Part shown: one piece after another, positions 1 through 7,067 of the stretch
How positions within the stretch are numbered: the first letter of the stretch is position 1
How the letters are laid out: every line of letters begins with the position of its first letter
Assembly: GCA_038231615.1 (NCBI GenBank)
Contig: JBBRLA010000108.1
Span: 1 to 16,884 of the forward strand
DNA from: JBBRLA01 sp038231615
Lineage (GTDB): Bacteria; Myxococcota_A; Polyangia; Palsa-1104; JAEUJZ01
Length of the DNA: 16,884 bases
Direction: 5' to 3'
Notes under the pieces: generated by a model
The model's database searches: none
The model's input: the letters and a program-made list of their open reading frames with translations, nothing else
What the model was told of the DNA's origin: nothing
Translations under genes and position numbers: made by a program

Positions 1-634
1 GCAACCCGCCCCCGGTCGCCCCCAGGGCGATCGCCAGGTTGCGCCGCCACCGGGGCAGGGGCGCCCGGCCCTCTGCCCGCTCGATGGGTGGCGGCTGCGG
101 GTCGGCCGCGATTCTCTCCCTGGACAGAGGCACCGGCGGGCTTTGGGTGGGGTTCTTGCGCTGCTCCAGGAGCGCGCCCGCCGTCTCGGCGACCCGGATC
201 GCAAGTTGCTCCGGGGTGCATTCGACGCAGGTGGTGGTCTTCTCCCAGCCCTGCGGCCCCGAGGCATCGAAGAGGCGCAGGTCCACGCTGACCACCTGCG
301 GCCCATCGTCCCTTCGGGTGCCGCCGAGGAGGAGCGTGGCGGCGTAGCGCCGAGCCAGCCGCGGCAGGCACTCGCCGGTCTCGCAGCGCCGTTCTCCGTC
401 AGACAGGGCCGGCGGGGGAAGGACCTGCTCCCCGATCTCTTCCAGGCGGCGCACCACCGCCTGGGTGAGCGCGCCATCCTGTGGCCCCGACTCGCCCTGC
501 ATGACCCCCTGGACCAGGATGACCTCTGCCCCCTGTCTGCCCTTGACCCCCTTTGCATCCGCATGTGCCCCGGACGACAGGACCAGCAAGGACATCACGA
601 ATCCACTTCCTGCACCTGCCGACGCATGCCGCAT
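1..634 (-). CDS. Secreted protein of unknown function, N-terminal part (runs off left edge)
   Basis: The frame is open from an ATG at 634 to the window edge (211 codons read, no stop). A GGAGG at 641-645 lies 6 nt before the ATG and fixes the start. The protein begins with a plausible Sec signal peptide: a short n-region with Arg2, a hydrophobic stretch around residues 12-22 (FVMSLLVLSSG), then an AHADA-type signal-peptidase I site near residue 27. There is no lipobox. The mature part has paired cysteines (CETGEC and CVEC), a strand-rich region around LLLGGTRRDDG, and a Pro-rich linker. At the edge it reaches WRRNLAIALGATGGGL, which could open a membrane segment. I do not recognise the family. 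Similar layouts occur in secreted proteins of Myxococcota, but that is an impression. It is transcribed away from the polysaccharide operon's end, across a 470-base gap, and so probably has its own promoter. Confidence 0.8.
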   Translation of the reverse strand, partial: MRHASAGAGSGFVMSLLVLSSGAHADAKGVKGRQGAEVILVQGVMQGESGPQDGALTQAVVRRLEEIGEQVLPPPALSDGERRCETGECLPRLARRYAATLLLGGTRRDDGPQVVSVDLRLFDASGPQGWEKTTTCVECTPEQLAIRVAETAGALLEQRKNPTQSPPVPLSRERIAADPQPPPIERAEGRAPLPRWRRNLAIALGATGGGL

Positions 635-640
635 CAGAAG

Positions 641-645
641 CCTCC
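641..645 (-). promoter_or_regulatory. Shine-Dalgarno GGAGG of the left-edge secreted protein
   Basis: GGAGG on the minus strand with a 6-nt spacer to the ATG at 634. It decides this start over the internal ATG at codon 14. A TAGATA -10-like box lies just upstream, but no convincing -35 was seen. Confidence 0.6.
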
Positions 646-1007
646 AGACCCTACTTATCTACAAAGGGATTTTCTCCATGCTGCCAGATCCGACGTTTTG
701 ACCCTCTACCATCCTTCTATAGACAAGGACGCCATGTCAACGTCAGTCCCTCACCGTATTCGTACTTTTTTCTTTGACGAACAAATACTTACGTCTGACT
801 ACCCGCACCGATGATACTTCCCGAGGATGGATAGGTCCGACCATTGCCACTATGTACGGATGAGCAGGTTGTGACGCATTGCGACAGCCCGCGAACTGTG
901 GCCCCCATTAAGGTAGGACGGGAAGCCTGCTCACGGCAGATCGATCGAACCCAAGGGAAAGTTATTTTGTGGCGGCTCCTAAGGAAGAAGCACATGGCCG
1001 GAGCAGA

Positions 1008-1082
1008 TTTTGGCGCACCCCCGCAGCGACCGAGGGAGCGTACTACTGTACGTGACCGAGGAAGCGAGGAGGTACGCCAAAA
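1008..1082. repeat. 75-bp imperfect palindrome downstream of the polysaccharide operon
   Basis: The left arm is 1008-1043 and the right arm 1048-1082, with loop TACT. The outer ends pair well (TTTTGGCGCACCCCC with GGAGGTACGCCAAAA, allowing G-U), and the innermost CGTAC/GTACG is perfect; the middle is mismatched. It starts 22 nt after the glycosyltransferase stop. It lacks a following T-run on either strand, so it is not a standard intrinsic terminator. It could be a REP- or MITE-like element or an RNA-stabilising 3' hairpin. Confidence 0.6.
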
Positions 1083-1104
1083 GCTGCCCGGCCAGGTGCT
1101 TCTG

Positions 1105-2073
1105 TTATGCGGTGCTTGGCGGAGGCAGTTCTGGGGACGTATAGGTCGCGGCGCGAGACAGAAAGCTGCCATGGACCCGCCGGTTTTTCTCCTCCAGCCA
1201 CGCCTCGCAGCGCCGGAACGTCTCGGCCCATTCGTGGGGGACGTGGCACGCCGCCGCCACCTCGCGACGCCGTGGATGATCGAAGCGCTCGCGCAGCCAC
1301 TCGACAGGGCCGGCGGTCAGGGGCCGCATCGCGGTCTTCGCCTCGACAAGCAGGCGCCGCCCGAGGGAGATCTCCGAGGACGCCTGGTAGAAGCTGCGGA
1401 TGCGCTCCACCTGGCTGTGGACCTGCTGCTGATAGGCCACCGTGTTGCTGCGGGGGTTGAGCACCCGGACGTAGCCGTAGCCGGTGTACAGGGCCAGTTC
1501 CAGGGGGGCCGAGGTCAACCGCAGGCTGAACTCGTGGTCCACGGGGATGATGCCGGTGTGAAAGAGCCCGGTGAGGGGCAGGCAGGCGCGGCGCAGGACC
1601 AGGCCCAGGCACGAGAGCAGGATCGGCTTCCTGGTGCTCATCCACTGCTCGAAGCGCGGGCTGACGTCTCCGCACAGGAAGGGATCCGGCAGGCGCCAGT
1701 CGGTGTCCGCCCCATCGGTGAAGACCCCGGCGATGGCGGGCTGCTCCACAAGGAAGCGCTGGCACTCCCGCACTGTCGGCCAGTGGAAGACATCATCATC
1801 GGTGATGAACTTGATGAGGTCGCCCCGGGCGCGGAGCAGCGCCTTGTTCAGGGCATGGGACTCGCCCTTATCCGGCTCCGAGAGGAACTGGTGGATGCGT
1901 CCGGCCCGGTGCAGATCGGCTAGGTACTCGGCGCTCCCGTCCCTGCTGGCGCCGTCCACGACCACCACCTCCTCGTCCGGGCGGATCTCTGAAAGGAGCC
2001 GCGGCACCGAGTGACGCAGGGCCGGGAGCTTGTTGCGGGTGGTCAGGATGAAGCTGATGCTGAGGTTCGACAA
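1105..2073 (-). CDS. Family 2 glycosyltransferase (GT-A fold)
   Basis: 322 residues. This is an inverting GT2 enzyme expected to add a sugar from a nucleotide-sugar donor to a lipid-linked acceptor at the inner face of the cytoplasmic membrane. The N-terminal strand SISFILTTRNK (5-15) is followed by DGASRDGS (40-47), EPDKGESHALNKAL (66-79) and a metal-binding DDD (92-94), the order seen in WfgS-like GT2 enzymes of O-antigen clusters. The C-terminal third is helical and poorly characterised. No ATG fits, because the fold's first strand must be included; the start is therefore TTG at 2073, 13 nt after the preceding SDR stop, with only a weak GGCGG-like ribosome site. It is the last gene of the seven-gene unit. 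Donor and acceptor cannot be read from sequence. Confidence 0.9.
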   Translation of the reverse strand: MSNLSISFILTTRNKLPALRHSVPRLLSEIRPDEEVVVVDGASRDGSAEYLADLHRAGRIHQFLSEPDKGESHALNKALLRARGDLIKFITDDDVFHWPTVRECQRFLVEQPAIAGVFTDGADTDWRLPDPFLCGDVSPRFEQWMSTRKPILLSCLGLVLRRACLPLTGLFHTGIIPVDHEFSLRLTSAPLELALYTGYGYVRVLNPRSNTVAYQQQVHSQVERIRSFYQASSEISLGRRLLVEAKTAMRPLTAGPVEWLRERFDHPRRREVAAACHVPHEWAETFRRCEAWLEEKNRRVHGSFLSRAATYTSPELPPPSTA

Positions 2074-2086
2074 GGGGCACCGCCGG

Positions 2087-3016
2087 CTAGATGTTGGAGT
2101 AAGGCGTCTTGAAGTCGAGCACCTGAAGGCCCTTTACCAGCTCGTCGATGCCTTCCTCCATGGCGACGGAGGTGCGATAGCCCAGGCCGTGCAGCTTCTT
2201 GTAGCTGACCACGTAGTTTCGCTTGTCGGCGTCCTCGCCGATGTCGGCGAAGTGGAGGTAGTGGTCGACCTTGCGGCGGACCATCTCGCAGACCTGGGCC
2301 TTGCTGAAGTTCATGGTCTCGGTCCCGACGTTGAAGACCTGGCCGCTCATCTTGTCGGCGTTTTCCAGGGCGAAGAGGAACGATCGGGCGATGTCGTGGA
2401 CGTGGATGAAGGTGCGCATGAAGTGGCTCTCGTAGACCACCAGGTAGCGCAGCTTCATTGCCGTGTAGACGAAGTCATTGATGAGCAGGTCCAGCCGCAT
2501 CCTCGGGGACAGCCCGAAGGCGGTGGCGAAGCGGTAGGCGATGGACTTGCAGTTCTCCAAAAGGAGAAGCTCCGCCGCGGTCTTGGTCTTGCCGTAAAGG
2601 CTCAAGGGGCGCAGGGGCGTCTCCTCTGTGCACACCTCGTCGGTCAGGGCGCCGTAGTTGCTGCCCGTCGAGCCGAAGAGCACCAGCCGGTCCTTGCCGG
2701 CCTCCTTGGCGATGTTCCGGGTGCCCTCGACGTTGACCGTCTGCGCCAGCTCGGGGAACTTGCGGCACGCGGGGAAGCCCACGATGGCCGCCAGGTGGAT
2801 GACCACGTCTCGCCCGGTCATGGCGTCGCGCACCGTGCGTGGCTCGCGAATGTCTCCATTGATGAAGTCGAACTGCTGGTTGCGGAAGAGCGGCAAGAGC
2901 GAGCTGCCGCCCTGCATCAGGTTGTCCAGCACGCGTACGTGATGCCCCTGCTCCAACAAGAGCGGGACCAGCACCGAACCGATGTAGCCCGCCCCACCCG
3001 TCACGAGAATCTTCAT
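2087..3016 (-). CDS. NAD-dependent epimerase/dehydratase (extended SDR)
   Basis: 309 residues. This is an extended short-chain dehydrogenase/reductase acting on a nucleotide sugar, probably as a 4-epimerase, dehydratase or reductase. The Rossmann motif GGAGYIG is at residues 7-13, the first strand KILVTG at 2-7, an HLAA motif at 74-77, the active-site GST at 115-117, and the catalytic YGKTK gives Tyr141 and Lys145. FRTFIHVHDIAR-type sequence (about 199-211) and the FNVGTE region (228-233) match substrate-side elements of the family. The ATG at 3016 is chosen because the Rossmann strand starts immediately. A longer reading frame upstream overlaps the aminotransferase in another frame and is not credible. 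It lies 64 nt after the aminotransferase and 13 nt before the glycosyltransferase. The exact substrate is not known. Confidence 0.92.
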   Translation of the reverse strand: MKILVTGGAGYIGSVLVPLLLEQGHHVRVLDNLMQGGSSLLPLFRNQQFDFINGDIREPRTVRDAMTGRDVVIHLAAIVGFPACRKFPELAQTVNVEGTRNIAKEAGKDRLVLFGSTGSNYGALTDEVCTEETPLRPLSLYGKTKTAAELLLLENCKSIAYRFATAFGLSPRMRLDLLINDFVYTAMKLRYLVVYESHFMRTFIHVHDIARSFLFALENADKMSGQVFNVGTETMNFSKAQVCEMVRRKVDHYLHFADIGEDADKRNYVVSYKKLHGLGYRTSVAMEEGIDELVKGLQVLDFKTPYSNI

Positions 3017-3080
3017 TTGTGCACTCTTTCTCTTTTCAATCGGCCGGCTGGCCTGGGACAAAATCAAGGGGATCGAAAAC

Positions 3081-4178
3081 TCACCACCCGCCCTGCACGG
3101 TGGCGATGACGTGGGCCACGTCCTCATCGCTGAGGCCCTCGTGGACCGGAATGGAGATCTGCCGCGCCTCGAACTCGGCCTGCCCGGGCAGATCGCCCCG
3201 GACCCCGCCGAACACCGAGTTGCGATCGATGCGCAGGTGGACCACCGAGGCCGGCACCCCCGCCCCGGCGAGGGCGCGGATGAAGTCCTCGCGACGGTCG
3301 CACAAGGCGGTGAAGAGCCAAAAGGCATGGCTGCGATCGGGATCCATGCGCAAGAGCTTCAGGCCGCGGACGCCGGCCAGCGCCTCGCGGTAGCGGCTGG
3401 CAATCCGCTGCCGACGCAGGAGGCGCTCCGGGAAGTCCTGAAGGTTGCCGACCCCGAGGGCCGCGGCCAGATCGTTCAGGTGGTACTTGTAGCCGACAGC
3501 CTGGATGTCGTACACGCGCTCGCCCAAAATGGAAGGCTGGCTGCGCACGCGGTCGATGCCGAACCAGCGCCTGGTGAGGGCCTGGCGGGCCCCGCCGGCA
3601 TCCAGGCAGCACAGGGCACCGCCATCGCCGGTGGTCAGGTGTTTGATGGCCTGAAACGAAAAGGCGGTGTAGTGCGAAATCGCCCCGATGGGCTTGCCAT
3701 GGTAGACCGCCCCCAGCGCGTGGGCTGCGTCCTCGACCACGGTCGCACCGTGCTTTTCTGCCAGGCGGTGGATCTCGTCCAACTCGCAGGGGTAACCCGC
3801 CCAGTGTACCGGCAGGATGGCCCGGGTGCGCGGGGTCAGTCTGCGGGCCAGGTCCTGCGGGCACAGGTTGCCGGTGCGCGGATCGATGTCGGCGAACACC
3901 GGCGTCGCCCCTTGCATCAACACCACCAGCCCGGTGGCCACGAAGGTCTGCGCCGGCAGCACCACTTCATCCCCGGGGCCGACGCCGGCAAGGACCAGGG
4001 CCAGGTGCAGGGCGGTGGTCCCGCTGTTCACCGCCACCGGGTGCACAAGGCCGAGCTTTTGGGCCAGCTCATCCTCGAAGCGCTTGACCATGGGTCCCTC
4101 GCTCAGACGCCCGGAAAGAAGCACCTGGGCGCTCAATTCCAGGGCCCCGGGGGACACATGGGTATGAAAAAAGTCCAT
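3081..4178 (-). CDS. DegT/DnrJ/EryC1/StrS-family sugar aminotransferase
   Basis: 365 residues, usual for the family. It is a PLP-dependent enzyme (aspartate-aminotransferase fold, type I) that transfers an amino group, usually from glutamate, to a keto-sugar nucleotide. Visible landmarks are the PLP-phosphate-binding NSGTTALHLAL (51-61), the PLP-ring Asp in VVEDAAHALGA (147-157), and the SFQAIKHLTTGDGGA segment (174-188) in which Lys179 is the expected Schiff-base lysine. WFGIDR (205-210) and the YKYHLNDLAAALG segment (230-242) are typical. The ATG at 4178 is preceded by AGAGGAG at an 8-nt spacing. It lies between the acyltransferase and an SDR, so an amino sugar that is then N-acylated is a reasonable reading. 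Some DegT relatives are dehydratases that have His instead of the lysine; here Lys is present, which favours transamination. Confidence 0.93.
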   Translation of the reverse strand: MDFFHTHVSPGALELSAQVLLSGRLSEGPMVKRFEDELAQKLGLVHPVAVNSGTTALHLALVLAGVGPGDEVVLPAQTFVATGLVVLMQGATPVFADIDPRTGNLCPQDLARRLTPRTRAILPVHWAGYPCELDEIHRLAEKHGATVVEDAAHALGAVYHGKPIGAISHYTAFSFQAIKHLTTGDGGALCCLDAGGARQALTRRWFGIDRVRSQPSILGERVYDIQAVGYKYHLNDLAAALGVGNLQDFPERLLRRQRIASRYREALAGVRGLKLLRMDPDRSHAFWLFTALCDRREDFIRALAGAGVPASVVHLRIDRNSVFGGVRGDLPGQAEFEARQISIPVHEGLSDEDVAHVIATVQGGW

Positions 4179-4200
4179 CTTCTTGGCTCCTCTTGGCGGC

Positions 4201-4785
4201 TCAGGCCGGCCTGGGCCGATAGCCCAGCTCGTGCGCCTTCTCAAGCATCTTTTGTCGGTTGCGCACCTTGTGGGGCCGGGCCGGGACGCCGATGTAGATC
4301 GTCCACGGCTCGGTGCTCTTGGTGACCAGGGAGCAGGCACCGACCACGCTGCCCTCTGCCAGGGTCACTCCGGGGAGGATGACGGCGTTGGTGCCCACGG
4401 TGGCGAAGTCCTCCAAAATGACCGGCGCGCACACGACGCGGTCGCGGTAACGATCGGGGATCGTGGGGCCGATCAGGCCCTCGCCGAGGTGCTCATCGCT
4501 GGCGCACACCAGCCGGCTGCCCGCGGCAATCGCGGTAAAACTGCCCATGCGAAACACGCCCTGCGCCCCGCCGATCACGGTGACATAGGGGCCGATGTGG
4601 ATGTAGTCCCCCAGGGTGGCCGCGACGGTGCAGTAGAAGCCGCTGTCGATGGCCACGTGGCTGCCGATGCGGACCAGATGGGGTCGGCGGATCTCCACGT
4701 TGGCGCTGATGAAGACGTCTTCGCCGCAGCCGGCCAGGGCGGAATACTCGAACTGGCGGGATGCGCCCCTGGGTTCATGGGTCAT
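4201..4785 (-). CDS. Left-handed beta-helix (hexapeptide-repeat) acyltransferase
   Basis: 194 residues. It shows the imperfect hexapeptide periodicity of left-handed beta-helix O-/N-acyltransferases, with Ile/Val/Leu at turn positions in IGSHVAIDSG (40-49), IHIGPYVTVIGG (62-73), MGSFTAIAAGSRLV (80-93) and ATVGTNAVILPGVTLAEGSVVGACSLVTKS (128-157). The end EPWTIYIGVPARPHKVRNR (159-177) is the standard closing segment of the WbbJ/LacA-like group. A loop (about 95-118, containing DEHLGEGL) interrupts the helix, as in the sugar acetyltransferases. It is expected to use acetyl-CoA (or another acyl-CoA) as a trimer in the cytoplasm. The ATG at 4785 follows GCAGGA. It is 9 nt after the upstream SDR and 22 nt before the aminotransferase. 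Whether it N-acylates the amino sugar or O-acetylates the glycan cannot be decided here. Confidence 0.9.
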   Translation of the reverse strand: MTHEPRGASRQFEYSALAGCGEDVFISANVEIRRPHLVRIGSHVAIDSGFYCTVAATLGDYIHIGPYVTVIGGAQGVFRMGSFTAIAAGSRLVCASDEHLGEGLIGPTIPDRYRDRVVCAPVILEDFATVGTNAVILPGVTLAEGSVVGACSLVTKSTEPWTIYIGVPARPHKVRNRQKMLEKAHELGYRPRPA

Positions 4786-4794
4786 AAGTCCTGC

Positions 4795-5715
4795 CTAAAG
4801 GTGGTTTTGGTAATACTCGATGGTGCGGCGGATGCCTTCGTCGAGCGGGGTGAAGGTGAAGTCGGGATATCGGGCGCGGAACTGTCGATCGTCGAGGATC
4901 TTGAAGGGGGCCCCGTCCACGTAGGCGGTGTTGAAGCGGAACTCCACCGGGTATTCCAGGAGCTGGGCGACGACCTGCGCGATCTCGGTGATCGAATAGG
5001 CCTGGTTCTGGGCCAAATTCAGCGGATACACCTGCTCGTCGACCTCCAGGGAGGCGATGAGGATGCGGGCTACGTCCTCGATATAAACCCATTCGCGGAT
5101 GGGCTTGCCGGTGCCCCAGATCTCGAAGCTGTCCTGCCCTGCCCGCTGCGCCTGCATGAGGCGGATGATGATGCCGTTCAGCGCGTGGACCTTGTTGGGG
5201 TCCAGGCGGTCCCCGGGGCCGTAGGCGTTGGCGATCAGCCAGTTGACCGAGCGCAACGCGCCCTGCTTGCGGTACGACTCGGCCAGGGCGTAGAGCAGCC
5301 GCCGGGTCGATCCGTAGGCCAGGACCGAGTCATGGACCGGCCCGTCTTGCCACTCGGGCTCGTAATGCGTGTTCGCCTCGCCAGGGTAGGAGCAGTTGGA
5401 GAGCGGATTGATCAGCCTGGCCACCGGGCAGGCGCGGCGGACACCCTCGTAGATGTTGAGGGCGATCTGGGTGTTGTCGCGGATCATATCCGCGGCGTAG
5501 CGCACCGCGTACTGGACGCTGCCGACGTGGGCCGCGCAGTTGATCACCGCCTCGGGGCGGGCCTCTCGCAGGCGCGCGCAAAGCGCTTCGAGGTCGGTGA
5601 TGTCGCAGCCCTCTTGACGGGAGAGAGACACGACTTCGTGCCCGGCTTCCCGTAGAAGGCGAACCACCTGCTGACCCAGAAACCCCGTACCGCCAAGGAC
5701 CACGACGCGACTCAT
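4795..5715 (-). CDS. GDP-L-fucose-synthase-like NAD(P)-dependent SDR with YxxxR instead of YxxxK
   Basis: 306 residues, an extended SDR of the WcaG/Fcl type. The first strand VVVLGG and the GGTGFLG loop (8-14) bind the cofactor. NCAAHVG (59-65), the NPLSNCSYPGE segment (103-113, equivalent to the SSCIYP region of GDP-fucose synthase) and NAYGPGDR (163-170) support the subfamily. The catalytic Tyr is Tyr134 in AYGSTRRLL, but the residue four positions later is Arg138 where the family has Lys. The ATG at 5715 overlaps the ABC ATPase stop as ATGA, and AGGAG lies 5-6 nt upstream, so translation is probably coupled. Substrate unknown: GDP-sugar epimerisation/reduction is possible, and a simple nucleotide-sugar reductase or dehydratase is equally open. 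Confidence 0.9.
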   Translation of the reverse strand: MSRVVVLGGTGFLGQQVVRLLREAGHEVVSLSRQEGCDITDLEALCARLREARPEAVINCAAHVGSVQYAVRYAADMIRDNTQIALNIYEGVRRACPVARLINPLSNCSYPGEANTHYEPEWQDGPVHDSVLAYGSTRRLLYALAESYRKQGALRSVNWLIANAYGPGDRLDPNKVHALNGIIIRLMQAQRAGQDSFEIWGTGKPIREWVYIEDVARILIASLEVDEQVYPLNLAQNQAYSITEIAQVVAQLLEYPVEFRFNTAYVDGAPFKILDDRQFRARYPDFTFTPLDEGIRRTIEYYQNHL

Positions 5716-7058
5716 GTTGACTCCTGAATGGCCCCATCTGCGGCCGTGCCCTTGTGGACCGGACCCAGGTATTCGCTTTCAAAGTGCACGCCAGGGCGCA
5801 TCGCCCCGGGAATGGGACGCCCCCAGCCCCCGCGCACGCTGCCCGGCTCGCCCCGGTCGACCACGTGAAAGGCGACGCAATCATGCTCGATGAAGTGGAT
5901 CTGGTACACCGGTTCCCGCGTGCTGACCTCCGCCACCACCCGTATCAGCCCCTCGGAGAAGAGGTTGCCCGGCACAGTGCAGCGCGCCCGGTAAGTACCC
6001 ACCGCCCGCGGTCGTGCCGCCAGCCCCTCGGGCACGAAGTCCGCTGCGACAAAAAGCGTGGTCCCCTGATCGTTGATAAAGCTGAAGCAGGAGATCAGGC
6101 TGGCCCCCTCTTGCAGGGTCTCGAAGTCCATCTCCACGCTGACCTCCTCGCGGATGTCGACCGCGTCCGCCGCCATCCACGACGAGGTGACGCGCGCCGA
6201 GCAGAGCCGCGCCACGCCGTCGCCCGGCCCCTGCCCGGCCGCAAAGCCCCGCGTGGTCGAGGTCCCGGTGCCGGCCTGAAGGTACTGGCCGGTGACCTCC
6301 GCGGCGGGGCCGTCGGCCACCACTTGCCCGCCTGAGAAGAGGATGCAACGCTGGCACAGCCGGGTCACCGCCGACATGTGGTGGCTGACGAAGAACACCG
6401 TCCGGCCGCCACGGGCCACGTCGTCCATCTTGCCCAGGCACTTCTTCTGGAACGGGGCGTCCCCGACCGCCAGCACCTCGTCCACCAGGAGGATCTCGGG
6501 TTCCAGGTGGGCCGCCACGGCGAAAGCCAGGCGCATGTACATCCCGCTGGAGTAGTGCTTCACCTGGGTGTCGAGGAATCGCTCGATCTCGGCGAAGCTG
6601 ACGATCTCGTCGAACTTTCGCCGGATCTCGTACCGTCCCATGCCCATGATGGCGCCGTTCAGGAAGATGTTCTCCCTGCCGGTCAGCTCTGGGTGAAAGC
6701 CGCTGCCGACTTCCAGCAGGCTCGCCACCCGGCCCCCGATGGTGATCCTGCCCGTGGTCGGCTCGGTGATGCGCGAGAGGAGCTTGAGCAGGGTCGACTT
6801 GCCCGCGCCGTTGCGCCCGATGATCCCGACTGTCTCGCCCTGGCGAATCGAGAAGCTGGTGTCCCGCAGCGCCCAGAACGGCTCCCGTTTTGTATGGCGC
6901 GAGCGAGCGAAGAGGGGCTCCCGGGCACGGCGACCAAGCGCCATGATCCCATGGGTCAGGGCGTCGCGAAAGGAAAGGTACGCCGCCCCGCCGCGCTGCT
7001 GTCGGGTCAGGCTGTAGGCCTTGCCCAGGTTCTCCACATGAATGGCCAGGTCCGACAC
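5712..7058 (-). CDS. wzt: Polysaccharide ABC transporter ATPase with C-terminal Wzt-type domain
   Basis: 448 residues. It is the ATP-binding subunit that drives export of a finished lipid-linked polysaccharide across the inner membrane. Residues 1-270 are a nucleotide-binding domain with Walker A GRNGAGKST (81-89), signature YSSGM (169-173, the degenerate form usual in this subfamily), Walker B ILLVDE (189-194) and H-loop His226 in FFVSHH. From about 285 to the end is a beta-rich extension with VDIREEVSVEMDFETL and LISCFSFINDQGTTLF, matching the Wzt C-terminal domain that in Escherichia coli O8/O9a systems binds the modified chain end before export. The start is GTG at 7058, supported by AGGAGG 5 nt upstream. 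The gene begins 9 nt after the permease. The neighbouring acyltransferase may supply the end modification, though that is inference. Confidence 0.93.
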   Translation of the reverse strand: MSDLAIHVENLGKAYSLTRQQRGGAAYLSFRDALTHGIMALGRRAREPLFARSRHTKREPFWALRDTSFSIRQGETVGIIGRNGAGKSTLLKLLSRITEPTTGRITIGGRVASLLEVGSGFHPELTGRENIFLNGAIMGMGRYEIRRKFDEIVSFAEIERFLDTQVKHYSSGMYMRLAFAVAAHLEPEILLVDEVLAVGDAPFQKKCLGKMDDVARGGRTVFFVSHHMSAVTRLCQRCILFSGGQVVADGPAAEVTGQYLQAGTGTSTTRGFAAGQGPGDGVARLCSARVTSSWMAADAVDIREEVSVEMDFETLQEGASLISCFSFINDQGTTLFVAADFVPEGLAARPRAVGTYRARCTVPGNLFSEGLIRVVAEVSTREPVYQIHFIEHDCVAFHVVDRGEPGSVRGGWGRPIPGAMRPGVHFESEYLGPVHKGTAADGAIQEST

Positions 7059-7067
7059 GCGCTCCTC

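Larger units (their letters stand above)
635..1104. other. 470-base intergenic gap without a convincing gene
   Basis: Visibly less GC-rich than its flanks, with runs such as the T-rich stretch near 765-775. No frame gives a protein with ordered composition plus a ribosome-binding site. It must hold the 3' end of the polysaccharide operon and the promoter of the left-edge gene. Structure seen: the 75-bp palindrome at 1008-1082 and an 8-bp inverted repeat TGAGCAGG / CCTGCTCA (861-868 and 926-933). No classical hairpin-plus-T-run terminator was found. Confidence 0.6.

Noticed and set aside
789..1172. 127-codon minus-strand frame across the 3' end of the glycosyltransferase and the gap
   Set aside because: No ordered composition, no ribosome site, start inside another gene, and it runs through the palindrome.
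844..4325. Long plus-strand frames opposite the glycosyltransferase, SDR and aminotransferase
   Set aside because: Low-complexity shadows produced by GC-rich codon use; the minus-strand frames carry clear family motifs.
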